From the NCBI RefSeq assembly GCF_003545875.1, contig NZ_QHCS01000005.1:207364-271363 (forward strand): a DNA stretch of 64,000 bases, read 5' to 3'. The translations under genes and the position numbers were made by a program. This document shows, piece by piece, positions 1-9,128 of this stretch. Position 1 is the first letter of the stretch; each line of letters opens with the position of its first letter. The notes under the pieces were generated by a model that saw only the letters and a program-made list of their open reading frames with translations, did not search any database and was not told the origin of the DNA. Origin of the DNA: Leptospira stimsonii (lineage in GTDB: Bacteria > Spirochaetota > Leptospiria > Leptospirales > Leptospiraceae).

Positions 1-387
1 GGAAAGATCCAAATCTTTCGGAAGAACGGAAAACGGAGAGATTCCTTCCTGGATCAGAAGACCGTCCCACAAAAAACGAAGAACGTCTTCGGAAAGAATC
101 GGATCCGAAAAAAACATTACAAACCGCAAAACGAATCCGAAAACGATCCAGGTTCGAAGCGAAAATGGGAAAGTCGAAAGTTCAGAAAAGAACATTCGAA
201 TTTTAGAAACTGATTTGAAAGACTTGGAGAAAAGTTCTTCGATTTCCTGAGAAAATACGATCCAGACATAGGCGACAAAAGCCGGAAGATTTGCCAGGAG
301 CAAAAGATAAAAATCTTTTCTTTCACCTAAGAATTGAAAAGCGACACTCGGAAGAAAGAATAAAAAGAGAACGAGGTTTGGAATCAT
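1..387 (-). CDS. GT-C type membrane glycosyltransferase, N-terminal part (cut by window edge)
   Basis: The first 129 codons of a gene that leaves the window at base 1. The start is the ATG at 387-385, which overlaps the TGA stop of the upstream glycosyltransferase (ATGA), so the two are translationally coupled. Two hydrophobic segments are visible (about residues 1-20 and 26-48), then a third near 75-93 followed by SEDVLRFLWDG. The same D-x-x-R-F-L-W-D-G pattern occurs in the complete membrane protein at 6671-7987, so both are probably polytopic, lipid-linked-sugar-dependent transferases (GT39/GT87-like). The acidic residue after the first long membrane segment is a typical catalytic position in GT-C enzymes. 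The acceptor and sugar cannot be read from this fragment. Confidence 0.7.
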   Translation of the reverse strand, partial: MIPNLVLFLFFLPSVAFQFLGERKDFYLLLLANLPAFVAYVWIVFSQEIEELFSKSFKSVSKIRMFFSELSTFPFSLRTWIVFGFVLRFVMFFSDPILSEDVLRFLWDGLLIQEGISPFSVLPKDLDLS

Positions 388-1094
388 TTCGTGAATTGAA
401 GTTTTGCAATCGTATAAAGAATTTTCCAACCGGCTTTGATCGATCCGGAGATCGTTCCGCTTACTTTAGAAACGCCGATTCTTCTTTTATAACTGACCGG
501 AACTTCGATAAAATTCATTCCGAGTTTTGCGGCCTTGATCTGCATTTCCACAGTCCATCCGAAATTCCGATCTTGCATATTCAATTTTTTGAGAGAATCC
601 AAACGAATCACACGAAACGGTCCGAGATCGGTAAACTTCACGCCGTATAAGACACCTATCAAAAACGTAGACAACCAATTTCCGAACTTCTGGACCGGCA
701 AAAGAGAACCCTTTTCCGCTTTGCCCAAGGCTCTGGAACCGATCACGAGTTCTATATTCGGATTCTTGAATTCGTTTAACAAATCAGAGAGTTCGATCGG
801 AGAATCCGAATAATCCGCGTCCACGAACGCCACAAGATCCGGAGGATTGGAAGATCCGAAAATTCTGTCCAGCCCTTTGAGGCAGGCCGCACCATATCCT
901 CTTTCCGACTCTTGTAGAACGACCGCGCCGTTTTCGGAGGCGATCCGTGAAGTTCCGTCCTTAGAACCGTTGTCCACAACTATGATTTCTAAAATATTCA
1001 CCTTCTCCGTCTTTAGCAGATCGTTTAGAACTAAGGCGATCGATTTTTCTTCGTTTAACGCCGGTATAACGACGGTAACCGTCTTTTGGGTCAC
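384..1094 (-). CDS. family 2 glycosyltransferase (dolichyl-phosphate sugar synthase-like)
   Basis: A 236-residue GT-A fold enzyme of the DPM1/polyprenyl-phosphate glucosyltransferase group. Visible motifs are the N-terminal VVIPALNEE, the VVDNGSKDGT nucleotide-binding segment, the RGYGAAC motif typical of dolichyl-phosphate sugar synthases, and FVDADYSD holding the metal-binding DxD. Family knowledge predicts transfer of a sugar from a nucleotide donor to a polyprenyl phosphate at the cytoplasmic membrane. It lies between a cytochrome gene and a GT-C gene, with ATGA overlaps at both ends. A lipid-linked sugar made here could be the donor for the GT-C enzyme just downstream; that link is inferred from gene order. 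It lacks the features expected of the arsenosugar glycosyltransferase family despite the nearby arsS. Confidence 0.88.
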   Translation of the reverse strand: MTQKTVTVVIPALNEEKSIALVLNDLLKTEKVNILEIIVVDNGSKDGTSRIASENGAVVLQESERGYGAACLKGLDRIFGSSNPPDLVAFVDADYSDSPIELSDLLNEFKNPNIELVIGSRALGKAEKGSLLPVQKFGNWLSTFLIGVLYGVKFTDLGPFRVIRLDSLKKLNMQDRNFGWTVEMQIKAAKLGMNFIEVPVSYKRRIGVSKVSGTISGSIKAGWKILYTIAKLQFTK

Positions 1095-2467
1095 AGATTT
1101 CCCCGTTTGGATGCGGAAAGTAAATCCGACTTGGAAGTAAGCCGGATCTTGCCTGTTTTGAGATCCGTTTTGGACTCGTAAAAAACGTTCGAATATGGAT
1201 AGTGTTTTTCGATCTGTTTCAGTTTTTCTCCGATTTCCGAGGGCGCGTTTTTTGCGTTTTTCCTCATGTGTTCTGCGTTCTCTTTTGTTAAACGGACATG
1301 CAGGATTCTTAAAATTCCAAAAGCAGGAAGGGAGTCACGGTCGATTTTCAGATTTAAGACAAGTTTTCTCTTTTCACCGGAAAGAATTCGATTGTCGTCC
1401 ACGAGTTTTGCCTCCGGATACCATTTCCAACTTTGTCCGATTTTTTGGACTTCTCTCGCAATTTCTTTACCATTCGAGCTTTGAAGAACGGCTTCGATTA
1501 AAAGATGTCTTTCGGGATCTCCCGTCGGAACGCTATGACCGGCGAAAGAGTTCTCTATCGTCAGATTCAATCGGGCGTTTTCGTTTTTGATAAACGACCA
1601 TCGAGGCTCCTCAACCTTGAGTCCGCTCTGATATCCTTTCCATTGCGCGTCAAATAGTTCGAAGGTTTTCGGAACCCCGCTACCGATAAACGTATGTCTG
1701 TGAGAATTTCGTTTTTCTTTGTTAAAAGAGGAAAGGACGACGCTTCGATTGATCGAAGGCATGTGGCAACTAACGCAATCTTCTTTTGGAAAGTGAATAC
1801 TTTCCTTATATTCGTCACCGGTCTTGAAATAGCATACGAGGGACATATTGAGTTTATAATCCTGGTTGTGACAATCGTTGCAACGCGCGTGTAAGGCTTC
1901 CCTGTTTTTTTCCACGGGATGAGGAGCGTTCGCTCCGGTCGGTCCGATGAGAATCGTATTTCCTTCGGAATCGGATTTGAGATGACAGGTTCCACAACTG
2001 ATTCCTTCTTTCTCCCATTGAGCGTTGAACTTCTTATTGGGAACGAGAACCGGTTGGAATACGTCCCCATCTTTAAGGTGCGTTGCGATTTCCTTTCTCT
2101 GACCGGAAAGTGGAATATGGCAATTCAAACAAAGCCACTGCGGAGAATTCGGTTTGGAAAGTTCCGCTTGAAATTGAAGATCGGTGAACGCGTTCGCGTG
2201 CGTGGAAACTTTCCATTCTTGGTAATGTTCTTCGTGACAGCTTCCGCAATCTTTCGCAGTGAGTCCGGGGATGCCGGGAAGTCGTTGTTCCACTTTCACC
2301 GGCTCCGCCCATGCGCGGTTCTGGAAACGAACCTTTACCGAGACGAGATCGGAATCGTTTTTGCAGATAAAAAAGGAACAGAGTGTGACGGAGATTCCGA
2401 TGACGATCCAAAAATATCTCCATGAATCTTGAATATTCAAGAATCTGTATTTTCTCTGAAAAATCAT
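1091..2467 (-). CDS. periplasmic five-heme cytochrome c
   Basis: A 458-residue protein with an N-terminal membrane/signal segment (about residues 17-35) and five CxxCH heme sites: CGSCH, CLNCH, CGTCH, CNDCH and CVSCH. A heme-free C-terminal half follows with an AGHSVPTGD motif and an LSGEKRK segment. The start at 2467 is chosen because it forms an ATGA overlap with the stop of the rhodanese gene; an in-frame ATG 16 codons upstream would lie inside that gene. The second cytochrome at 13522-14742 has the same plan (five hemes, then an AGHKFPT motif and LAPGEE), so the two are paralogues. Electron transfer in the periplasm is the family role; the partner redox enzyme is not identifiable. Co-translation with a rhodanese points to sulfur or metalloid chemistry (inference). 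Confidence 0.88.
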   Translation of the reverse strand: MIFQRKYRFLNIQDSWRYFWIVIGISVTLCSFFICKNDSDLVSVKVRFQNRAWAEPVKVEQRLPGIPGLTAKDCGSCHEEHYQEWKVSTHANAFTDLQFQAELSKPNSPQWLCLNCHIPLSGQRKEIATHLKDGDVFQPVLVPNKKFNAQWEKEGISCGTCHLKSDSEGNTILIGPTGANAPHPVEKNREALHARCNDCHNQDYKLNMSLVCYFKTGDEYKESIHFPKEDCVSCHMPSINRSVVLSSFNKEKRNSHRHTFIGSGVPKTFELFDAQWKGYQSGLKVEEPRWSFIKNENARLNLTIENSFAGHSVPTGDPERHLLIEAVLQSSNGKEIAREVQKIGQSWKWYPEAKLVDDNRILSGEKRKLVLNLKIDRDSLPAFGILRILHVRLTKENAEHMRKNAKNAPSEIGEKLKQIEKHYPYSNVFYESKTDLKTGKIRLTSKSDLLSASKRGNL

Positions 2468-3339
2468 TTTACGGTGAGAGGAAAATCCTTTTCGTTTCCC
2501 GCCGACCATTCCCACATGGATCCGGCGTAATTTTTCGCATTATAACCTTCGTTTCGAAGAACCGCGGTCATCCATGCCGAACGGATTCCTCCAGTGCAAT
2601 AGGTAACAATCGTGGTTTCTCTTCCGATTCCGAGCTCCTTGATCTTGGCCGAAATTTCCTCGGAAGATAAAAGAGAGCCGTCTTCGTGTAACAGATTTTT
2701 ATAATAGAGGTGTTTCGCACCGGGAATATGTCCTCCTCTGGATTCTCCGTAAGGAGTTTCACCAAGGAATTCCCTTTCTTCTCTCGTATCTAAAAAAATA
2801 TAATTCCGATTTTTGAGATTGGATTTGATTTCGGAAGAAGTCGCAGTGAGTTTCGGATCCGCTTTGATTTGAAAGGAACCGAAATTTTTCGGTTCGCCTT
2901 GGTTGGAGACCGGTGCGCCGAGTTGTTTGAGGCCGGAGTAACCTCCGTCCACTAAAAAGGCGGATCGATGTCCAAGGGATCGAAGCATCCAGACGATTCT
3001 TCCGTCTTCTCCCCAATTATTTTTGGATTCGCTGACGACGAGAACGGGATGTCCATTATCGATTCCGTAAGATTCCAATTTTTTCTTGAGCATGTCCATG
3101 GGAAGAAGGTTACCTCGAAATGGAAGCTTGGACACGGAAAACTCTTCCCAGGAAACCGAACGAGAGCCGTTGATATGCTCTCTATAAAAAACGGAACGTG
3201 ATCTCGTATCCAAGACGACGCTATTCGGAAGAAGCGCTCTCGCCTCTCCGGGAGTAAGAATCCAAGATTCCGATTTTTGCGCGAAGATGAAACTTGGAAC
3301 CAAAAAAAAGAGAGCTAAGAGCACAGATTGAATTTTCAT
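2464..3339 (-). CDS. exported thiosulfate/3-mercaptopyruvate sulfurtransferase (tandem rhodanese)
   Basis: A 291-residue protein with a cleavable signal peptide ending near FIFA-Q (residues 1-20) and two rhodanese domains. The N-terminal domain has LDTRSRSVFYREHINGS. The C-terminal domain carries the active-site loop CTGGIR with Cys248, followed by the GSMWEW segment typical of sulfurtransferases. The intact Cys and Arg predict an active enzyme moving sulfane sulfur to a thiophilic acceptor in the periplasm. It is the first gene of a four-gene minus-strand operon, and its stop overlaps the start of the five-heme cytochrome. The operon faces the arsenosugar-type operon across 244 bp. Two lipoproteins further on (9129-10559 and 12083-13525) use a related active loop, C-R-T-N-x-R. 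Confidence 0.9.
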   Translation of the reverse strand: MKIQSVLLALFFLVPSFIFAQKSESWILTPGEARALLPNSVVLDTRSRSVFYREHINGSRSVSWEEFSVSKLPFRGNLLPMDMLKKKLESYGIDNGHPVLVVSESKNNWGEDGRIVWMLRSLGHRSAFLVDGGYSGLKQLGAPVSNQGEPKNFGSFQIKADPKLTATSSEIKSNLKNRNYIFLDTREEREFLGETPYGESRGGHIPGAKHLYYKNLLHEDGSLLSSEEISAKIKELGIGRETTIVTYCTGGIRSAWMTAVLRNEGYNAKNYAGSMWEWSAGNEKDFPLTVK

Positions 3340-3455
3340 CGTTCTTTCCTATCGGTCCGAGGATCTTTTCATCCTATCATTTAGAATGTTCTCAAACCTG
3401 GATTTCTTTTTTTGTCAGAAGAATTCGGCATTTCTTAGGTGACAAGCTTGATTTC

Positions 3456-3483
3456 GCTATAACGGAATTTTTAATGTTATAGC
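3456..3483. promoter_or_regulatory. operator-like inverted repeat between divergent operons
   Basis: A perfect 8-bp inverted repeat, GCTATAAC (3456-3463) and GTTATAGC (3476-3483), with a 12-base AT-rich spacer. It lies in the 244-bp gap between the rhodanese operon (-) and the DUF4395/ArsS operon (+). It is followed by an AT-rich stretch and no T-run, so it looks like a protein-binding site rather than a terminator. A similar but not identical repeat with TATAGTG half-sites lies at 8004-8035. No regulator is assigned. Confidence 0.45.
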
Positions 3484-3583
3484 AAAATATTTAAAATTAT
3501 TGCGGAAATGAAGGTGACTCTTTTACGTGAAAAACAGGTCCAAGAATCGGACCTGTCGTTATCCAAGAGGATAGGAGGAACGG

Positions 3584-4069
3584 ATGATACGCATTGGAAA
3601 TTTCCCGGATTCAGTCAATGAATACGCCGCCCGAACGGTGGCCGGTTTGGTATTGATTCTCACTTTGGCTACGTTATTCACACAATCGATTTGGTTGAAT
3701 CTTGCGTTGTTCTACGGATTTACCGCCCGTGTTTTATATGGGCCGAAGTTTTCCCTCTTTGCAAAACTCGCCATCTTTGGTATTGTACCCTTGTTTCGTT
3801 TAGGAGAAAGACCCACACCCGGACCTCCGAAACGATTCGCCCAGACGATCGGGTTTGGGTTTAGCCTAACGTCACTCGTTTTGTTGAGCCAAGGCCAGAT
3901 TTTTGCATTTCAAATCGTGCTCGGTATATTGGCTTTTTTTGCGGCTCTCGAATCGATCCTTGGTTTTTGTGCCGGTTGTTTTGTTTTCGGATATTTGATG
4001 CAATGGGGAGTCATTCCGCAGGAAGTCTGTGAGAAATGTAACAATCTAACCTTCAAACCGAAGAATTGA
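3584..4069 (+). CDS. DUF4395 membrane protein
   Basis: A 161-residue protein matching the DUF4395 pattern: N-terminal NEYAARTVAG, about four hydrophobic segments (roughly 15-33, 36-47, 85-103 and 106-135) and a cysteine motif CAGC in the last segment, followed by CEKC near the C-terminus. The start ATG follows AGGAGGA closely, a strong ribosome site. It is the first gene of a three-gene plus-strand operon with an AhpD-like protein and the radical SAM protein ArsS. The paired cysteines and the thiol-active neighbours suggest a membrane redox or thiol role, but the molecular function of this family is unknown to me. Confidence 0.82.
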   Translation: MIRIGNFPDSVNEYAARTVAGLVLILTLATLFTQSIWLNLALFYGFTARVLYGPKFSLFAKLAIFGIVPLFRLGERPTPGPPKRFAQTIGFGFSLTSLVLLSQGQIFAFQIVLGILAFFAALESILGFCAGCFVFGYLMQWGVIPQEVCEKCNNLTFKPKN

Positions 4070-4155
4070 TTTTATAAATAATAGGAAAGGTTCTTTCAAA
4101 CGATCCTTTCGTAATTCTATTTATTCTGAATACTTAATGAAAGAAAGGAAATACT

Positions 4156-4494
4156 ATGTCTAAAGAAAGTTACTACGTACCGGACGATCTCAAGAAATTC
4201 GGAAATATCGGAGAATTCCAACCGAACCTTGCGAAGAAATTTTTTGATTATTACGGAGACGTCTTTGCGGAAGGTGCCTTAACGGCTCGGGAAAAATCCT
4301 TGATCGCACTCGCTGTCTCGCATGCGATTCAATGTCCTTATTGTATCGATGCTTATACGACGGATACCTTAGAAAAAGGCGTAAGTGAAGCCGGATTGAT
4401 GGAAGCGGTTCACGTAGCCGCGGCGATTCGAGGAGGCGCGAGCCTCGTTCATTCCGTCCAGATGATGAACAAGGTCAAAGAACTCGGAATGTAA
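4156..4494 (+). CDS. AhpD-like protein of the arsenosugar-associated family
   Basis: A 112-residue alkylhydroperoxidase D/carboxymuconolactone decarboxylase-like protein. The family signature AxxxAxxIxCPYCIxAY is present, with a CxxC pair at Cys60 and Cys63 as in AhpD redox sites. Proteins of this length next to ArsS are annotated as arsenosugar-biosynthesis-associated peroxidase-like proteins. It starts 86 bp after the DUF4395 gene with a GAAAGGAAAT ribosome site, and ends 30 bp before arsS. A role in redox handling of arsenic or thiol intermediates follows from the neighbourhood. Catalysis has not been inferred beyond the retained cysteines. Confidence 0.88.
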   Translation: MSKESYYVPDDLKKFGNIGEFQPNLAKKFFDYYGDVFAEGALTAREKSLIALAVSHAIQCPYCIDAYTTDTLEKGVSEAGLMEAVHVAAAIRGGASLVHSVQMMNKVKELGM

Positions 4495-5516
4495 TCTTTT
4501 CAAGAGATATTAGGAAAAAGAAGAATGAAATCCTTACAATCACGCGGAAGTGAACTCGCTTCTCCTGAACGACAATTTCGGATCTTAGAAGAGGTCCTGG
4601 ATCGAAAGAATCTTCCTTCTTTTTCTGAAAAACTAGAACAATCAAAAGTGGGATCATTACATCCGATTCCTACCGAGATTTTTCAGATGAACCTTGGTAA
4701 ACTTTGCAATCAAACATGCAAACATTGTCATGTGGACGCTGGTCCGGATCGAAAGGAGAGTATGAGCAAGGAAACGATGCTTCATTGTTTGAGCGTTCTT
4801 GCCACGAGTTCGATCCCGATCGTCGACATCACGGGTGGAGCGCCCGAGATGAATCCTGAGTTTCGTTGGCTCGTAAAAGAGCTTCGAAAGCTCGGAAAAA
4901 AAATAATGGTACGTTGTAATCTCACGATCCTTCTCGCGGGAACACGTTATGCGGATCTTCCCGATTTTTACGCTCAGAATCGGGTGGAAGTGGTTTCCAG
5001 TCTTCCATACTTTGAAAAAAGAAGAACGGATGCACAAAGAGGAGAAGGGGTGTTCGATCGATCGATCGAGGCGCTAAAACGTTTGAATTCGGTTGGTTAC
5101 GGAATACCCGATTCCGGTCTGATTCTCAATCTGGTTTATAATCCTGCAGGCGCTTTTTTACCCGGGGCACAAATCTCCTTAGAGAAAGAATTTAAGAATT
5201 CTCTTTATAAGGAACACGGAATTCATTTTAATTCTCTATTCACGATTACGAATATGCCGATTTCTAGATATTTGGAATATCTACAGGAAAGCGGAAATCT
5301 CGAAAACTATCTCGAAAAACTCGTGAGTTCTTTTAATCCCTCGGCGGCATTCGGTGTTATGTGCAAGAATACGCTGAGTGTGGGATATGACGGTTCTCTC
5401 TACGACTGCGATTTCAATCAGATGTTGGAGATGAAGGTGGAAGGAACGATCCAGAACATCCGTGATTATGACGGAGCGAGTTTATTACAAAGAAGGATCC
5501 GAGTTGGAGAACATTG

Positions 5517-6650
<1,134 letters not shown>

Positions 6651-6670
6651 TCAAAACGTCAAGACCTCCA

Positions 6671-7987
6671 ATGATAAAACGACCACTTTTGATTTCGAAT
6701 TTTGCCTCGACTCACATCGCGGGATCGATTGCGTTTTTGTTGTATATCTCTCTTTTTCTTTTTTGGAAACGACTTCCCGGAACTCAGGGGTTAGTCCTTT
6801 ATCTAAGCGCCTATCTGATTCTTTTTGGAATCGTTCTTCTTCCGTTCTCACAGAAAGCGGATGACTCGGATAACCTTGCGGGGACATGGTTTTGGGGAAT
6901 CCTGTTTCGTCTAACTGCGATTCTAACTTTCCCCGTTTGGGAGGACGACTGGGCTCGATTTCTATGGGACGGATATCAAACCCTGGAAACCGGAACTCCA
7001 TATGGAAAACCTCCCGAAACTTTTTTTTCACAGGAGAATCTTCCTGCATGGAGTACGGAAATTTTAAGTAGAATCAATCATCCCGAAGTGCCCACGATAT
7101 ACGGACCGTGTTTGCAGATCCTTTTTTGGATCTCCGCTTTTTTGTTTCCGGGTTCTCTATTGGGTCTCAAGTGCATTTATTTTCTAATCGAGATTTTTGG
7201 GTGGTCTTGGATGCAAAAGCACCTAACAAAAAAAGACTTTCGAATCGTATTCTGGTTTCCATTGCTCATCATCGAAACCTACATCCAAGCTCATCCCGAT
7301 TTTCTTGGGCTCATCTTACTCAGCGGCGTATATATACTAAACAAAGAGAAGAAGAGATTCTGGATTGCAGGAATATTGTTAGGAATCGCTTGCTCCGTCA
7401 AAGTCTTCGCCTGGATCTTACTCCCTTTTTGTCTTCTCCGAACAAAACGAGTTCCATTTTTGCTCGGTTTTGTGACCGCTTTTTTATCACCGTATTTATT
7501 TTTTCGGATCCAAGGAGGAGTCGGTGGTGACGGGCTTTCGATTTTTCTGGAAAGCTGGGAATTCAATTCATCACTTTACGCTTTTCTAAAGTGGATTTTG
7601 GGAAGAATTTTCTTTGATACCATCGCGCCATGGACTGTCGGATTGATATGCCTCGGTCTTTGTGGACTCGGCGGTTTGTATTTTCTAATCCACTCGGATT
7701 CGGATGAGGAAAAAATAGTCGGTAATTCTTTTCTCTGGTTCTTTCTTTTCAGTCCGGTCGTAAATCCGTGGTATCTCCTCTGGTCACTTTTCTTTTGGAT
7801 TCGAAGCAGAGACCTTTCCGGAATCGTTTTTTCCGGAGTAGTGGTTCTGTCGTACGTTTCCGGAAAGAACCTATCGTTCTCGTCGGGGCTTCAGCTGTAC
7901 GAAAATCCACTCTGGATTCTCATTTTGGAATACACTTTGGTGGGACTTGCGTTCTTTATTCCAAGATTTTCGCTAAAAAATCCATAA
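6671..7987 (+). CDS. GT-C type membrane glycosyltransferase
   Basis: A 438-residue polytopic membrane protein with about ten hydrophobic helices. After the second or third helix comes FPVWEDDWARFLWDG, the acidic loop expected of GT-C transferases. HPEVPTIYGP and QAHPDFLGL follow, resembling the GT87/mannosyltransferase families that use polyprenyl-phosphate sugars. The partial gene at 1-387 shares the RFLWDG motif, so the two are probably paralogues. It stands alone, divergent from a DNA methyltransferase. A role in glycolipid or LPS sugar transfer is plausible, but the substrate is unknown. Confidence 0.75.
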   Translation: MIKRPLLISNFASTHIAGSIAFLLYISLFLFWKRLPGTQGLVLYLSAYLILFGIVLLPFSQKADDSDNLAGTWFWGILFRLTAILTFPVWEDDWARFLWDGYQTLETGTPYGKPPETFFSQENLPAWSTEILSRINHPEVPTIYGPCLQILFWISAFLFPGSLLGLKCIYFLIEIFGWSWMQKHLTKKDFRIVFWFPLLIIETYIQAHPDFLGLILLSGVYILNKEKKRFWIAGILLGIACSVKVFAWILLPFCLLRTKRVPFLLGFVTAFLSPYLFFRIQGGVGGDGLSIFLESWEFNSSLYAFLKWILGRIFFDTIAPWTVGLICLGLCGLGGLYFLIHSDSDEEKIVGNSFLWFFLFSPVVNPWYLLWSLFFWIRSRDLSGIVFSGVVVLSYVSGKNLSFSSGLQLYENPLWILILEYTLVGLAFFIPRFSLKNP

Positions 7988-8003
7988 TATTTTGCAATAA
8001 TTC

Positions 8004-8035
8004 CACTATATAAATCTAACTTGTATGTTATAGTG
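8004..8035. promoter_or_regulatory. inverted repeat CACTATA / TATAGTG
   Basis: A perfect 7-bp inverted repeat (8004-8010 and 8029-8035) with an 18-base AT-rich spacer, in the 241-bp gap upstream of the XRE-cupin regulator. The right half reads ATGTTATAGTG, close to the right half ATGTTATAGC of the repeat at 3476-3483. Both sit upstream of redox or sulfur genes, so they could be sites for one regulator; this is inference from two sites only. Confidence 0.35.
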
Positions 8036-8140
8036 AAATACCTATTGACTTTCTAATATATTAGAAGAATTCTCTGCTTGGCGGGTTCTTTAGCGGATCC
8101 GTCCTAACTCTAACTTTCTCTGAAAAAGACCCTTTTCTAC

Positions 8141-8163
8141 CCCGGGATTCCCGGGTTTTTTTT
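8141..8163 (+). terminator. rho-independent terminator or leader attenuator
   Basis: A GC-only 5-bp stem (CCCGG/CCGGG, 5-base loop) is followed immediately by eight T residues. It lies 150 bp after the glycosyltransferase stop and 66 bp before the XRE regulator start. It may end the glycosyltransferase transcript, or a short leader RNA started from the AT-rich region near 8000-8080. Confidence 0.6.
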
Positions 8164-8228
8164 AAGGGTTGGAGCGATGCGAAATTTCAAAGCGAGATCG
8201 AACGAAACGAGAAAAGAGGTAGCTTCCT

Positions 8229-8849
8229 TTGCAAACAATTATGGCTCGCAGTTTAGATAATTCAGATACGACTTCTTCGGAAAAAGTTCCCGATGATTTT
8301 TTGACCAGTTTTCTCGGAGATAAGATTCGAAAGCGAAGGTTGGAGTTAGGTCTGTCTATGGAGAAAGTCGCCCAGATCGCACAAGTCAGTCGGGGAATGC
8401 TGGGGTTGATCGAGACGGGTAAGACAACCCCGAGCATCGCGATTCTTTGGAAATTGTCCAAGGCACTTCGAACCCAGGTTGCGGAATTTTTGCCCGACGT
8501 TTCGATGCACAGTCCTAAAATCTTTCGTAAAGAAGAATCCAAGCTTTTGACGCTTCATAAAGAACGGCTGAGCGCGCGCGTATTGTACAGAGATTCGGAA
8601 AATCACCTCGAGTTTTTGGAAGTAGAATTGTCTCAGGGAAGTTTTCCCCTGCCGATTTGGTTTCAAAAACAAAAATCGCAGACGGTTTCTTTGGTAAACG
8701 GGGAGATCGGACTCGTTTTCGGAGGAAAGAAGAATCTTCTCTCACCCGGAGATACCGCCGTCTTTCTCGCCCAAGAACTGCAGGAAATTTTCAATCCCTC
8801 ATCCTCCAAAGCTCTTCTGTTTTGGATCAGTTCTTCCGTAAATCTATAA
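8229..8849 (+). CDS. XRE-family regulator with C-terminal cupin domain
   Basis: A 206-residue protein. A helix-turn-helix occupies about residues 29-85 (IRKRRLELGLSMEKVAQIAQVSRGMLGLIETGKTTPS is covered by 33-69; the recognition helix contains SRGMLGLIE). A cupin-like sensor region spans about 120-200. The TTG start at 8229 is preferred because AGAGG sits nine bases upstream; an in-frame ATG four codons later (8241) lacks such a site. XRE-cupin regulators often sense small metabolites, and E. coli SutR of this type controls sulfur-use genes. It lies directly upstream of the rhodanese/cytochrome cluster and is a good candidate regulator of it (inference). Confidence 0.85.
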   Translation: MQTIMARSLDNSDTTSSEKVPDDFLTSFLGDKIRKRRLELGLSMEKVAQIAQVSRGMLGLIETGKTTPSIAILWKLSKALRTQVAEFLPDVSMHSPKIFRKEESKLLTLHKERLSARVLYRDSENHLEFLEVELSQGSFPLPIWFQKQKSQTVSLVNGEIGLVFGGKKNLLSPGDTAVFLAQELQEIFNPSSSKALLFWISSSVNL

Positions 8850-8877
8850 AAATTGGATCCCTCGCGGATCCAATTTT
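8849..8877 (+). terminator. perfect stem-loop after the XRE regulator
   Basis: A 12-bp perfect stem (8849-8860 and 8866-8877) with a five-base CTCGC loop begins at the stop codon of the XRE-cupin gene and ends in TTTT. It separates that transcript from the following lipoprotein operon. Confidence 0.8.
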
Positions 8878-8926
8878 CTCCTTCTTCTCTAAAGCTTTCA
8901 AATTATAAATCAGTTCGGTTTAAACA

Positions 8927-8958
8927 ATTTCGCATTAACATTTGACGTTAGGCGAAAT
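8927..8958. promoter_or_regulatory. long imperfect palindrome, candidate operator of the rhodanese-cytochrome cluster
   Basis: ATTTCGC (8927-8933) pairs with GCGAAAT (8952-8958). Inside it, TTAAC (8935-8939) pairs with GTTA (8947-8950). Neither side has a T-run, and the site is about 170 bp upstream of the first lipoprotein start, where a promoter would be expected. The XRE-cupin protein encoded just upstream is the obvious candidate binder (inference). Confidence 0.45.
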
Positions 8959-9128
8959 GTCCGGAAATATATTTAGCAAATTGTAAAAAACCGTGTTTAA
9001 TATAGTAAATATTTAATCTGTTAAAACGGAAATTTATTGGGATTTAAAACCTCCTCTTCGAATGTTGGAAAAACTTTCTTTTGGGAATGAACCCCCGCAG
9101 GAAGGAAACAAACGTAAGGAAAAACACC

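Noticed and set aside
384..1094. Arsenosugar-pathway glycosyltransferase
   Set aside because: The motifs (RGYGAAC) are those of dolichyl-phosphate sugar synthases, not of the arsenosugar-associated GT2 family.
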